From contig NZ_JAKILG010000015.1 in assembly GCF_023283765.1 (NCBI RefSeq), positions 1-64,000 of the forward strand: a stretch of 64,000 nucleotides of DNA, written 5' to 3'. The notes beneath the pieces are model-generated. The model saw nothing but the letters and a program-made list of their open reading frames with translations. It ran no database searches and was not told the DNA's origin. The position numbers were made by a program, and so were the translations under genes. Origin of the DNA: Shewanella profunda (lineage in GTDB: Bacteria > Pseudomonadota > Gammaproteobacteria > Enterobacterales > Shewanellaceae). Positions 7,654 through 16,642 of the stretch are shown here, piece by piece; positions within the stretch are counted from its first letter, which is position 1; every line of letters starts with the position of its first letter.

Positions 7654-8166
7654 ATGAAATTGAAATATGTTGGATTAGCGCTAGTGTTGCTGTTAATCGG
7701 TGGTTATCTGATCCCTGAGGCACCAATGATCCCCGTTAAGGGCGCCAGCAGCAAGGATTGGAATAGTCAGACCTTCTGGTATGAGCCTTGGGGAGCCTCC
7801 GGCGTACATAAGGGCATAGATATTTTTGCGACCAAAAACACCGCCGTTATAGCTCCAACAGCCATGTTAATCCTCTATCGAGGTGATATTTTCCAAGGTG
7901 GAAACGTGGTGATAGGTCTTGGTCCTAAATGGCAAATTCACTACTTTGCCCATTTAGCAACAATCGACCCAAATACTGGATTGATTGCTAATCAAGGTGA
8001 AACCATTGGAACAGTGGGTGATACAGGCAATGCACAGGGTAAGCCACCACACTTACACTATTCAATATTAAGTTTATTACCTAAACCTTGGTTGATAGAT
8101 ACATCGACTCAAGGGTATAAAAAGGCGTTTTATCAAAATCCTATCAGCTATTTAGAGGCACTATAG
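7654..8166 (+). CDS. M23 (LytM) family metallopeptidase
   Basis: A 170-residue protein with an N-terminal hydrophobic segment (residues 5-22) that is a signal anchor or signal peptide, and a compact M23 domain. The zinc ligands are seen as HKGIDI (HxxxD, about residues 53-57) and HLHY (HxH, about 128-131), with the usual GNxVxIG strand between them. M23 enzymes cut peptide bridges in peptidoglycan or act as cell-wall hydrolase activators, and location in the periplasm is predicted. It is short for the family: there are no coiled coils, LysM or SH3 domains. Cotranscription with the preceding unknown gene is likely. Confidence 0.85.
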   Translation: MKLKYVGLALVLLLIGGYLIPEAPMIPVKGASSKDWNSQTFWYEPWGASGVHKGIDIFATKNTAVIAPTAMLILYRGDIFQGGNVVIGLGPKWQIHYFAHLATIDPNTGLIANQGETIGTVGDTGNAQGKPPHLHYSILSLLPKPWLIDTSTQGYKKAFYQNPISYLEAL

Positions 8167-8192
8167 TCTTTTTGCAACAGTTCAAGCTGGCT

Positions 8193-8357
8193 TTAAGCAA
8201 TAGAATCACAAGGCAGTGATTCGGGCAACACTCCTAGCGGTAACGCTTCTCTGTCTGCCTTGGCAATATATTTTGGTTTATTGCTGGTCTGCAGCTTAGC
8301 ATTGGCTTTTTTAGCTTTATTCTTCAAGGTTTGGTTTATCTTCTTTTTGCGATTCAT
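8193..8357 (-). CDS. Small basic DUF2986 family protein
   Basis: A 54-residue, strongly basic peptide starting MNRKKKINQTLKNKAKKANAK, which matches the small DUF2986 family of Shewanella and Vibrio. The ATG at 8357 is preferred over an open frame starting at 8417 because the family begins at MNRKKK; no strong ribosome site is visible. Its charge suggests binding to nucleic acid or the ribosome, but no function is known. It lies tail-to-tail with the LytM gene. Confidence 0.65.
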   Translation of the reverse strand: MNRKKKINQTLKNKAKKANAKLQTSNKPKYIAKADREALPLGVLPESLPCDSIA

Positions 8358-8577
8358 ATCGGCACCAATGCAGCATAAAGGGGCGTGATTATAGCCAGTG
8401 GCTACCGCTTGGGACAATGAAAAGAATCCAAATAATACTACAGTGCTAAGTCTTTTTATCCCTGTCTAAATAACCGTTCCGAATCGCCAATCACATCTTA
8501 CGGATATTGCGGTATAACAAAACGATTTCATTTGCGACACGACTAGACAATTCATTATTCCTCCCCTAAAATCCGCA

Positions 8578-8596
8578 GTTAACAGTAATCATTATT
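8578..8596. promoter_or_regulatory. Probable Fur box upstream of the TonB receptor
   Basis: This 19-base sequence matches the Fur consensus GATAATGATAATCATTATC at 14 of 19 positions by hand count, including an intact right half TAATCATTAT. It is about 80 bases before the receptor start. Iron repression of the receptor is the expected result. Confidence 0.55.
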
Positions 8597-8677
8597 ATTT
8601 GCAATATTGTTTAACGGAATATGATCAATGCCAAGGAATCCGGTATAACAAACTCATTCGCCCTAGCAGGAAGTTAT

Positions 8678-10849
8678 ATGACGTTCAAAAGCTCGCTTGT
8701 CGCCTTAGCAGTATTTACCGCACTAACTCAATCCGCTGCCGCACAAGATGCCTCAGACAGCAGTAATAAAAATAAAGAAATTGAAAAAATCACTGTCACC
8801 GCAAGCCGTATGGATAAATCCCCAAGCTCGATCCCTAATACAGTCACTATTATCGACCGCGTACAGTTAGAGGAACAGTTCCGTACCACTAAGGATTTAT
8901 CGACCATTATCGGTAACTTAGCGTCTAGTTTTTCCCCTAGTCGGCAGAAAATGAGCAACACAGGCGAAACCCTGCGTGGCCGTCCGCCGCTCATTATGAT
9001 CGATGGTGTACCGCAATCGAACCCGCTGCGTAGCGGTGGTCGCTCGGGTCAGACGATCGACCCTGTCATGATTGAACGGATTGAAATTATCCACGGCGCC
9101 AATGCAATGCACGGCTTAGGCGCACAGGGTGGGATTATCAACTACATCACTAAGAAACCATCCGGTAATAATGAGCATGTGATAAGTTTTGATGTCACGG
9201 TACCGGACTCAATGAAGTCCAATGGTATCAGTTTTGGCACCAGCTATGCGTTTTCCGGAGAGTCAGAATTTATCGATATGCTAGGTTCGGTAAGTTATCG
9301 CAATAATGGCGTCTACTACGATGCTAACGATGATGTAGTGGGAGTGGACACGACCCAAGGCGAGTCGATGGACAGCCAAAGTGCTGACTTCTTTATCAAG
9401 CTGGGTCATAACTTTGCTGAGTCACGCATAGAGTTAATGGTGAACCACTACAATACGGATAACAATGGCGATTGGATGCCTATCGCGGGTGATAAGCCCA
9501 ATGGCGTGCCTACTGGCGCAGTAGAAGAAACTCAGCCATGGGATGCGGCCAACAATCAAGTAACCACCACCAGCTTAACTTACACCCACGAAAACATTGG
9601 CGGCCAACAACTCAACCTACAGCTCTTTAATCAAGACTTTAAAGCAGTTTATGGCGGTGGTTGTTTTGAAAGCTTCTACGATCCCTCCTTCGAAGGAAGT
9701 GACGAAGTCGTCCAATGTGGCGTCGGCAGTGAAGGCGAAAACTTGTATTACGAGCAATCGCGTAACTCCTCGGTCAAATGGGGTTTAAAAAGTTCGTTAA
9801 TTGCTAAGGATATTGCAGGCTTAGGGATTGACGCCGCCTACGGTATCGACCTTTTCCGTGATACCACAGAACAAGACTTAGTCAAAACTGGTTTTTCATG
9901 GGTGCCCGAAAGTACCTATGATAACATCGCACCATATTTACAATTAGACTATGATTTAATTGAAAATTTAACTCTCTCTACCGGAGTTCGTTATGAACAT
10001 GCCGAGCTGAGTGTCGATGATTACAAAACCCTCTGGGGCGCAGGTAATAAGCAAATAGCAGGGGGTGAAGCCACCTTTGACGAAACCCTATTCAATATCG
10101 GAGTGTCCTACAAAATCACTCCCAATATTCGTGTTTATACTAGCTATAACGAAGGTTTTGGCATGCCGGACATAGGCCGTATTCTCCGTGATGGCAAAAG
10201 CTTCCCAGGGGCGAACCCAAGTATCAGTGACTCACTTGCACTCACACCTATAGTCACAGATAACGTGGAAGTAGGCGCCGATTACCAAGGCAAATACCTG
10301 AGTGCCAAAATTTCCTACTATCGCTCAGCCACAGATTTCGGCTCACGTTTAGCCTTAAACAGTGATGGTTTCTATGATGTAAAACGGGAAAAGAGCGTTA
10401 TCGATGGCATCGAAGCAAATGTCACCGCTTATCTTACCAATAATGATGATTTAGGCATGAATATCGCCATTCAACAGGGAGAATACGATTCTAACGGCGA
10501 TAACAAAGTCGATACCGATCTCGATGGTGCCAATATTGCGCCAAATCGTATCAACCTATATTGGACGCATAATTTTGATAATGACATGTCGACCCGTGTT
10601 CAAGCCAACTACTTTATGGATCGCGACTTTAAAAATGCAGCGGGAACTCAATATGCAGAATTTGATGGTTACACTACCGTCGATGCCTCCTTCTCTATGC
10701 CACTCTATACTGGCACCCTGAGCCTAGGCCTACAAAACCTGTTAAATAAGGATTATTTCAACTATTACTCACAAACCATGGGTACAAATGATCGCTATTT
10801 CAAAGGGATGGGACGAACTGCAACAATAGGTTATACACTACCTTTCTAA
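8678..10849 (+). CDS. TonB-dependent outer-membrane receptor, siderophore type
   Basis: A 723-residue outer-membrane receptor. A signal peptide ends after QSAAA near residue 22, and a TonB-box-like EKITVTASR follows. The plug domain includes MIDGVPQ and IERIEIIHGANAMHG, and the rest is a beta-barrel ending in a C-terminal aromatic (TLPF). The start at 8678 has AGGAAG 5 bases upstream; the open frame extends 19 codons earlier but lacks the signal. A Fur box lies upstream and an intrinsic terminator follows, so it is a single-gene unit. In Shewanella a receptor in this neighbourhood is annotated as ferric vibriobactin-like (from memory), but the ligand cannot be read from sequence. A pair of Cys near residues 327 and 345 may form an extracellular-loop disulfide. 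Confidence 0.88.
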   Translation: MTFKSSLVALAVFTALTQSAAAQDASDSSNKNKEIEKITVTASRMDKSPSSIPNTVTIIDRVQLEEQFRTTKDLSTIIGNLASSFSPSRQKMSNTGETLRGRPPLIMIDGVPQSNPLRSGGRSGQTIDPVMIERIEIIHGANAMHGLGAQGGIINYITKKPSGNNEHVISFDVTVPDSMKSNGISFGTSYAFSGESEFIDMLGSVSYRNNGVYYDANDDVVGVDTTQGESMDSQSADFFIKLGHNFAESRIELMVNHYNTDNNGDWMPIAGDKPNGVPTGAVEETQPWDAANNQVTTTSLTYTHENIGGQQLNLQLFNQDFKAVYGGGCFESFYDPSFEGSDEVVQCGVGSEGENLYYEQSRNSSVKWGLKSSLIAKDIAGLGIDAAYGIDLFRDTTEQDLVKTGFSWVPESTYDNIAPYLQLDYDLIENLTLSTGVRYEHAELSVDDYKTLWGAGNKQIAGGEATFDETLFNIGVSYKITPNIRVYTSYNEGFGMPDIGRILRDGKSFPGANPSISDSLALTPIVTDNVEVGADYQGKYLSAKISYYRSATDFGSRLALNSDGFYDVKREKSVIDGIEANVTAYLTNNDDLGMNIAIQQGEYDSNGDNKVDTDLDGANIAPNRINLYWTHNFDNDMSTRVQANYFMDRDFKNAAGTQYAEFDGYTTVDASFSMPLYTGTLSLGLQNLLNKDYFNYYSQTMGTNDRYFKGMGRTATIGYTLPF

Positions 10850-10867
10850 GCTGCCCTCATTTTTAGC

Positions 10868-10902
10868 CACAAAAAAGCTCAATCACATTGCGCTTTTTTG
10901 TG
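10868..10902 (+). terminator. Intrinsic terminator after the TonB receptor
   Basis: CACAAAAAAGC (10868-10878) pairs with GCTTTTTTGTG (10892-10902) across a 13-base loop. The T-rich 3' arm supplies the U-tract. Confidence 0.75.
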
Positions 10903-10970
10903 CGTTACATACACCAAACAATCTCAAAATCTAGGATCCGTATCCTTGAGAGTGCTTGGTATAAAAAGAA

Positions 10971-11138
10971 CTACGCCTTAGTCACAACCCAAAGGGCGTG
11001 TAATAGACCAGGGAACCAGAAAAAGAGACAGAGTACTATATTTATTAATAAATCCTTCCCTGCCCCCGCCTTTAAAAATACCGCCACTGGCGGGAGTAGA
11101 ATAGCAATAATGACTAAGAGTAATTTATTTGTATCCAT
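10971..11138 (-). CDS. Pmp3/YqaE (UPF0057) small membrane protein
   Basis: A 55-residue protein found by reading the minus strand. It starts MDTNKLLLVIIAILLPPVAVF, has a polar turn KAGAGKD, and continues with a second helix holding CLFFWFPGLLHALWVV. Two transmembrane helices with a PPVAVFL first helix and the WFPGLLHAxWVV second helix are the hallmark of the Pmp3/YqaE family, which is linked to membrane potential and salt or cold stress. It ends in TAG at 10971. It overlaps a longer plus-strand open frame (10888-11154) that has no protein-like features and is taken to be spurious. This gene is easy to miss because of its size. Confidence 0.85.
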   Translation of the reverse strand: MDTNKLLLVIIAILLPPVAVFLKAGAGKDLLINIVLCLFFWFPGLLHALWVVTKA

Positions 11139-11369
11139 AACTAAGTGTCCTTAAAAGCTGGGGAATATACTCTGTTAACTTCGCAGGAAGCCTCAAGATT
11201 TGCAATCACTTTAGGCCATGTTGACGTTTCGAGATTAAATTTTGTTCGTTTTGGCAAGCTCGTGCTCGCGAAACGAGGAGTGAAGTGTTGTTATTCTATT
11301 CAAATGACGAGTGACAATAAGCAACAATCACAGCACAGCGCTACGCTGCACAACGAAGGCTAAGTGAAA

Positions 11370-12062
11370 CTAGTTTCCCTTAGCTGGCCAGTCTAAAGTA
11401 TCAGGCTCACGCCACGCATCAAGGGCTGTAATCACCCCATCGCAACTAAACCTCTCACCCTGTAGAGACCTATCCTGATAGGCATAATCTTGCCATCCAT
11501 TCTCCGCATCGTAGTAACGAAAATACAGACTATAAGCATGCAGATAACAACGATCAGCACTCTCACCACCATATAATTCATCGCCTAAAATCGGCACACC
11601 TAAACTTGCCAATGCAACTCTTAATTGATGGGTTTTACCTGAGTGGGGTTTAAGCAAATATAAGCGTAACCCCTCATCGACACTCTGTGAGAAAAATTGC
11701 GTAATTGCAGGATTGTCTTTAGTTCGCAGTAGCTTAAACATACTACGACGCGATTTTGCCATATCACCAATCACCCAGCCTTGCTTCTTTTTTGGCTTGC
11801 CCTTAGCAAGGGCGAGGTAATATTTCTGTACTTTATGGGCGGTAAACAACTCAGTAAATTGCTTTGCAGCGACAGCGCTCTTAGCCAAAATCAACAGACC
11901 AGATGTGGGTGTATCTAATCGATGCACGGCAAAGAGCTTAATACCAAGATCTTGCTCAACCTGTGCTACTACACCCGCAGTTCCGTCTTGACTGTGAAAG
12001 TGCACCTTAGGGGATTTTGAAATAACAAGAAAGTCGGCTTCGTTAGCAATGATTCGGTACAT
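11370..12062 (-). CDS. RluA-family pseudouridine synthase
   Basis: A 230-residue enzyme that isomerises uridine to pseudouridine in RNA. The catalytic motif is HRLDTPTSGLLILAK near residue 47, with the catalytic Asp in HRLD. Later family motifs include KYYLALAKG, the KPHSGKTHQLRVAL substrate-binding stretch and LGDELYGG. There is no S4 domain and the protein is short for RluA, which fits the TIGR01621 subgroup of uncharacterised Rlu proteins. The target RNA is unknown. The gene is downstream of and on the same strand as the PepSY/two-component operon, 48 bases after the kinase stop, and may be read from the same transcript. Confidence 0.88.
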   Translation of the reverse strand: MYRIIANEADFLVISKSPKVHFHSQDGTAGVVAQVEQDLGIKLFAVHRLDTPTSGLLILAKSAVAAKQFTELFTAHKVQKYYLALAKGKPKKKQGWVIGDMAKSRRSMFKLLRTKDNPAITQFFSQSVDEGLRLYLLKPHSGKTHQLRVALASLGVPILGDELYGGESADRCYLHAYSLYFRYYDAENGWQDYAYQDRSLQGERFSCDGVITALDAWREPDTLDWPAKGN

Positions 12063-12110
12063 AGAAACTCTTAATACAAGATTATCGACACAAAAATGCG
12101 TGCCATCTGC

Positions 12111-13421
12111 TTAGAACTGAATAGTAACCACTAAGCCAGGCTGATTATCACTAAGTTTAATTTGCGCATTGTGCCGTGAGAGAATCGCTTTGACCATAGA
12201 TAAACCCAAGCCAGTACCCTGTAAATGTCGGCTAGGATCGAGACGCACTAAGCGCTCAAATACTCTCTCCTTACTCTCATCGGGAATACCAGGGCCATTA
12301 TCGCAGATCTGAATTCGCGAGCCTGATTGAATAATATCAATCCGTGCACCCTGCCCAGAATATTTCATCGCATTGTCGACCAGATTGTATAAGGCTTGGA
12401 ATAATAAATATTTATCACCCAACACTGTATGATCAGATAGCAACGACAAACTTAAGGTTTGTTCGTTCGACTCTGCAACAGCATCAGCCATTTCCAATAA
12501 ATCGGTACAGAGTTGCGCAAGACTTAGCTCCTGTAAATCTAAAGCCTGCTGACCTTCCTCAATACGGGTGAGCGATAACATGGCATCAAAAGTTGCCAGA
12601 CAGTGATCAAGCTCCTCAATTAAAATCACACAGCCTTCGCCGATATCATCATGGGATTTAGTCGCCAATTCCTCTAGCCCGATACGGATATGGGATAAAG
12701 GTGTACGTAAATCATGGGCGATATTGTCAGTCGCGCCGCGCACTGCCATCAGGTTATTTTCGAGGATATCCAACACATTATTAAACTGCAGCGCCAGCAT
12801 ATCGAACTCATCCTGACGCCAACTTAACGGTAAACGAGTATCGTAATGACCACGCTCAATCTGTTCACTCAAACGGTTGTATTGTACAAGCCGACGCAAA
12901 ATAGCCTTAGAAAACAAATAACCCAGCGCTAAAGTTAACACTATGGTCAACATCACGGCCGTTGCAGCGGCGCTGATAAATTTATCGATTAAGGTCGCGA
13001 GGTTATCGGTGCGAGTAGCGATAAGCACTGGGCCATAACGCGTCATCACCAATCCACCCGTGAGAATATGCAGCTTATCTGGGCCACCGGTTAATATTGG
13101 AAAATCCCGCGTCTGCGGCAGCATAGGCATGCCTTCAGGCATAAAACTTAAAGCACCCACCATATCGTAGCTATTACGCCACGCAATCAGGGCGGTCTGT
13201 GGATCGGCTGCGCGAATTTGTGCGGCAAAACTGCGACGATCAACCGTTAAGGCAAGCTGCTGATAACGCTGGGTTTCGGATTCAAGATATTGAGTAACTT
13301 GGTACTGTTGCTCAATGATCAACTGTCGATAGAGGGCAAATAGCAACGCACCTATGATCACAGTCACTAAGGTCGAAAAGATAATTGTGATGCGCCAAGC
13401 GCTACTTTGATAAGGCTTAAT
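12111..13421 (-). CDS. Sensor histidine kinase of the PepSY-linked two-component system
   Basis: A membrane sensor kinase: N-terminal membrane helix, a periplasmic region of about 120 residues, a second helix (AAATAVMLTIVLTLALGYLF), HAMP, HisKA with the phospho-acceptor in NIAHDLRTPLSH, and HATPase_c with LVDNAMKYS, DNGPGIP and GTGLGLSMV. The first ordinary start is GTG at 13367, but that would cut the first membrane helix short. The same frame continues upstream 18 codons to an ATT at 13421, which overlaps the regulator stop as ATTAA, just where an ATGA overlap would be expected. The start is therefore uncertain (ATT 13421 or GTG 13367). The signal sensed is unknown. Confidence 0.85.
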   Translation of the reverse strand: MKPYQSSAWRITIIFSTLVTVIIGALLFALYRQLIIEQQYQVTQYLESETQRYQQLALTVDRRSFAAQIRAADPQTALIAWRNSYDMVGALSFMPEGMPMLPQTRDFPILTGGPDKLHILTGGLVMTRYGPVLIATRTDNLATLIDKFISAAATAVMLTIVLTLALGYLFSKAILRRLVQYNRLSEQIERGHYDTRLPLSWRQDEFDMLALQFNNVLDILENNLMAVRGATDNIAHDLRTPLSHIRIGLEELATKSHDDIGEGCVILIEELDHCLATFDAMLSLTRIEEGQQALDLQELSLAQLCTDLLEMADAVAESNEQTLSLSLLSDHTVLGDKYLLFQALYNLVDNAMKYSGQGARIDIIQSGSRIQICDNGPGIPDESKERVFERLVRLDPSRHLQGTGLGLSMVKAILSRHNAQIKLSDNQPGLVVTIQF

Positions 13422-14094
13422 GCCTTTGGCGTAGGCGATAACCCGCTCCCCTTACGGTTTCAATAAGCTCACCATGGCCTAACTCTTCAAATTTACGCCG
13501 TAATTTTGCAATATGCACATCAATCACATTGGTGCGAGGATCGAAGTGATAATCCCAAACCGCTTCAAATAATAGTGTGCGACTAATGACTTGATTTGCG
13601 TGCTCCATCAAATATTTAAGCAACTGAAACTCTTTAGGCTGCAACATTAACTCTTGCCCGTCCAAGGTCACATTACGGGTCAGTAATTCCATCCTCAATC
13701 CACCGACCACTAAATCAGTCGAAATTGGCACGGATTGACCACGCTGCATCAGTTTTTCGGCGCGCACTAACAGTTCAGAAAAAGCAAACGGCTTAGTCAT
13801 ATAATCATCGCCGCCCGCACGCAGACCTTTAACTCGCTCATCTACATGGGCTAAGGCCGATAAAATCAGTACAGGCGTTTGATTACCCGTAGCCCTTAAG
13901 GCGGCGAGGAGTTTCAAACCATCGAGTTGGGGTAACATGCGGTCAAGGATCACTAAATCATACTGGCTGCTTGTTGCTTGCAGTAACCCCTGATGACCAT
14001 CGCTGGCCGTTTCGATATTGTGCCCTTGTTCGAGAAATCCTTTGACGATGTAATCTATGGTTGTCGCATCATCTTCAACTAAAAGTATTTTCAT
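13417..14094 (-). CDS. OmpR-family response regulator (PepSY-linked)
   Basis: A 225-residue response regulator: receiver domain with acidic pocket VEDD, phosphorylation site LVILDRMLPQLDG and switch lysine in MTKPF, followed by an OmpR/PhoB winged-helix domain ending RTNVIDVHIAKLRRKFEELG and RGAGYRLRQ. The start at 14094 (MKILLVEDD) is fixed by the receiver domain; the frame runs 17 codons further upstream without sense. It follows the PepSY gene by 41 bases and overlaps or abuts the kinase, forming one operon. It may regulate its own operon, but the targets are unknown. Confidence 0.92.
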   Translation of the reverse strand: MKILLVEDDATTIDYIVKGFLEQGHNIETASDGHQGLLQATSSQYDLVILDRMLPQLDGLKLLAALRATGNQTPVLILSALAHVDERVKGLRAGGDDYMTKPFAFSELLVRAEKLMQRGQSVPISTDLVVGGLRMELLTRNVTLDGQELMLQPKEFQLLKYLMEHANQVISRTLLFEAVWDYHFDPRTNVIDVHIAKLRRKFEELGHGELIETVRGAGYRLRQRH

Positions 14095-14135
14095 CTGTAT
14101 GTTGCGCTCCTCAATCTTCACTGATGTTGTAGGAG

Positions 14136-14657
14136 TTAATCCCACTTGAGTAAAGGTAACTGCCGTAAATTCTCAACATCAAAAGCCAATTTATACTTAC
14201 CCGTGTCATCCAGCAATTTAAGCTCTAAATAGCTAATGCCTAAATCATGGTCCAATTTAGCATCGGTTAAGAAACCTTTATGATCTTTAATGGCCATGGT
14301 AATTAAGCCTGAAAATGTCTGATGTTTGCTCGTGATTAATCGCGTTGCCTCAACCTCGCCTAAATCGTCAGCGCCAACCTTACCTGCTTTTTGTTTCAAT
14401 AACTTGCCATCACGGGCGCGATATTCAAATCGAGTAATAGCGTTAGCTAAAGGGTTAATCAACTCAAATTGGTAGACTAACTCTCCTTCCTGCATTTCCA
14501 TTTCAAATTCGGCAATAACCCCAGGAAAGTCCTTTTCAATCTGCTGCATCACTTTCAGTGGAGGTTGATAATCCCCACTACCCAACATTGAATACAAGCT
14601 CTGGGCAGCAGATACTACCCCCGATACCAAGATGAATCCTAGCAACCATAGTCTCAT
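14136..14657 (-). CDS. PepSY-domain exported protein
   Basis: A 173-residue protein with a signal peptide (MRLWLLGFILVSGVVSA) and a PepSY-like repeat: VMQQIEKDFPGVIAEFEMEM then VYQFELINP and RDGKLL, the helix-strand-strand pattern of the domain. A second, weaker repeat occupies the C-terminal half. PepSY domains are seen in peptidase propeptides, in redox-linked membrane proteins and next to two-component systems, where they may sense or inhibit in the periplasm. It is the first gene of an operon with a response regulator and a histidine kinase, and a paralogous set occurs at 52.1-54.4 kb. Acting as a periplasmic co-sensor is an inference. Confidence 0.75.
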   Translation of the reverse strand: MRLWLLGFILVSGVVSAAQSLYSMLGSGDYQPPLKVMQQIEKDFPGVIAEFEMEMQEGELVYQFELINPLANAITRFEYRARDGKLLKQKAGKVGADDLGEVEATRLITSKHQTFSGLITMAIKDHKGFLTDAKLDHDLGISYLELKLLDDTGKYKLAFDVENLRQLPLLKWD

Positions 14658-14874
14658 GGTTCCTCCATAAAAATCGGTTAAGTTTATATCTTATGAGACA
14701 ATCAGTTATAAGTCGATGGAGCAGATTGCCACCATCTTTTTATCCCATCATTACAGTATTAAATCCATCAAAGATAGTCGCTAAATGTGGTTAGTCTACC
14801 TAATGGTGGCTGAAACACCGATGGAAACTAGATTAAGCTTTGATCATCTGCGCAATTTTTCGCTAAGAGAGGGA

Positions 14875-15978
14875 TTATTCCAGAATATGAATTTGCTCGG
14901 ATTTAAGCGCCACCGCAGTTTGCATGCCCTTAGTCAGTGATAATTTTTGGGCGAGATGGAGTGAAACTTCAGTATTGAGTTGCAATTGAGTGCCCGTAAC
15001 ATAGCAGATAAGTCTTACGGATTCACCCATCACTAAAATAGAGTCAACAGTTACATTTATCTTATTGAAGCTGCGGCATAGACGCCCATTCGATATCGAA
15101 TTAAAACGGATACCTTGATTAGGGATCACCCAGCGTACTTTGCTTCCCACTGGGCGATCTTTGCCGTAGTCACAGGCGATTAGTTGCTCGCCAAACTTAA
15201 GCCAAGTAAGGTCTTTAGTGCTGTCTTGGAATATCACTTCCGCATCGAAAATATTTCTTAACCCCATTTGCCGCGCGACCGCTTCATTACGCGGCCTAGA
15301 CAACACCTCGAAGGGTGCACCCTGCTGTAACATCTTTCCTTGGCTGATCAAAATCATCGAATCGGCCAGTAGCAGAGCTTCATTTAAATCGTGGGTAACC
15401 ATGATCACTGGGCATAATAACTGCTCTTTGAGGCGAGCCAGTTCAAGGTATAAACGTTCACGGGTTTCCCTATCTACCGCAGAAAAAGGCTCATCCAACA
15501 ACAAAACCGACGGTTCGCGGGCAAGCGCTCTCGCTAAGGCGACGCGCTGTCGCTGACCGCCAGATAAATGCGCCGGTAATCTATCCGGTAAACCCTGTAG
15601 ATTGACCCGTTCGAGCCAATCTTTAGCGCGCGGTATGCGCTCCGCCTTGGGAATGTGATCAAGCCCAGCAACCACATTCTCTAGGGCGGTAAGATTGGGA
15701 AATAAGCCAAAATGCTGTGGCATATAGCCAATATGGCGTTGCTGCGGGCTTAAGGCGATGCGCGCTTTATCATCAAACCAAGACTGATCGCCAAAATGAA
15801 TTCGTCCCGCATCGGGGTAATTTAACCCTGCTATCATTCGCAGCAACGTAGTTTTGCCGCCACCAGAAGGCCCCACCACAGCAAGTACTTCACCCGCCTT
15901 ACAGCGAAAATCGGCATTGAGCTTAATGTGTTTATGGCTTTGGATCTGGCAGTGCAGATCAGCGATGATTTGCGCCAC
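14875..15978 (-). CDS. modC: Molybdate ABC transporter ATP-binding protein ModC
   Basis: A 367-residue ATPase of the molybdate importer. It has Walker A GPSGGGKTT (residues 36-44), a Q-loop YMPQH, signature LSGGQRQRVALARAL, Walker B VLLLDEPFSAVD, and the H-loop VTHDL. The C-terminal third is a TOBE/Mop regulatory domain of the kind that binds oxyanion in ModC proteins. It starts with GTG at 15978, with GGAGG 5 bases upstream and a 20-base overlap with modB. It is last in the moaACDE-modABC series. No modE regulator is present in the window. Confidence 0.93.
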   Translation of the reverse strand: MAQIIADLHCQIQSHKHIKLNADFRCKAGEVLAVVGPSGGGKTTLLRMIAGLNYPDAGRIHFGDQSWFDDKARIALSPQQRHIGYMPQHFGLFPNLTALENVVAGLDHIPKAERIPRAKDWLERVNLQGLPDRLPAHLSGGQRQRVALARALAREPSVLLLDEPFSAVDRETRERLYLELARLKEQLLCPVIMVTHDLNEALLLADSMILISQGKMLQQGAPFEVLSRPRNEAVARQMGLRNIFDAEVIFQDSTKDLTWLKFGEQLIACDYGKDRPVGSKVRWVIPNQGIRFNSISNGRLCRSFNKINVTVDSILVMGESVRLICYVTGTQLQLNTEVSLHLAQKLSLTKGMQTAVALKSEQIHILE

Positions 15979-16642
15979 GCTGACCTCCTAAACGCCGCGA
16001 TAAACTGGTAGTAAGCGCCAACGCCGTCACTGCAAACAGCAATAACACTAAGGACATAGTACCTGCCGCATTAAAATCGAATGACTGCACGCTATCGTAG
16101 ATTGAAATTGAAATTGTCTTAGTTTCACCTGCAATATTGCCGCCCATCATCAGCACGACACCAAACTCACCTAGCACATGGGAGAAACACAGGACGAGCG
16201 CCGTTAATACACCCGGCCAAACCATAGGCAGTTCAATTTTAAGCAAAATTTTAAGTCGACTCATACCACAACACGCCGCAGCATCTCGGACATCAATCGG
16301 CACAGTCTCAAATGCTCGCTGAATGGGTTGCACTGCGAAAGGAATATTGACGAGCACGGATGCAATAACCAAACCGGAGAAATGAAACACGAGTTGCTGA
16401 CCAGTAATTTGCTCAATCCACTGCCCGAGCCAACTTTGACTACCCAGCCCCACCAGCAAGTAATAGCCAATCACGGTCGGCGGTAAAACTAAAGGCACCA
16501 TAATCAGCGCCTCGACCCATGATTTACCGACAAATTGGCGATAGGCTAATGCCCGTCCGGCGAGAATAGCTAAGGGGATAAGCACTAAAACAGTGATGCC
16601 ACTCAGCTTGACCGATAACCAAAGTGCCTGCCAATCCATCAT
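15959..16642 (-). CDS. modB: Molybdate ABC transporter permease ModB
   Basis: A 227-residue integral membrane permease with about five to six helices. The EAA loop that contacts ModC is visible as RDAAACCGMSRLKILLKIELPM (about residues 141-162), and the family signature LVLPPTVIGYYLL lies near residue 51. The start at 16642 overlaps the modA stop as ATGA; a second ATG follows immediately at 16639. It works in the inner membrane with ModA and ModC to import molybdate for cofactor synthesis by the adjacent moa genes. Confidence 0.94.
   Translation of the reverse strand: MMDWQALWLSVKLSGITVLVLIPLAILAGRALAYRQFVGKSWVEALIMVPLVLPPTVIGYYLLVGLGSQSWLGQWIEQITGQQLVFHFSGLVIASVLVNIPFAVQPIQRAFETVPIDVRDAAACCGMSRLKILLKIELPMVWPGVLTALVLCFSHVLGEFGVVLMMGGNIAGETKTISISIYDSVQSFDFNAAGTMSLVLLLFAVTALALTTSLSRRLGGQRGANHR

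Noticed and set aside
10888..11154. Plus-strand frame of 88 codons
   Set aside because: It overlaps the Pmp3-type gene on the other strand and its product is a basic string without family features; the minus-strand gene explains the region better.
11145..11363. Plus-strand frame of 72 codons
   Set aside because: No ribosome site, no domain and poor protein-like composition; treated as non-coding.
16137..16322. Open frames opposite modB and other core genes
   Set aside because: Antisense shadows of well-supported genes with no start signals.
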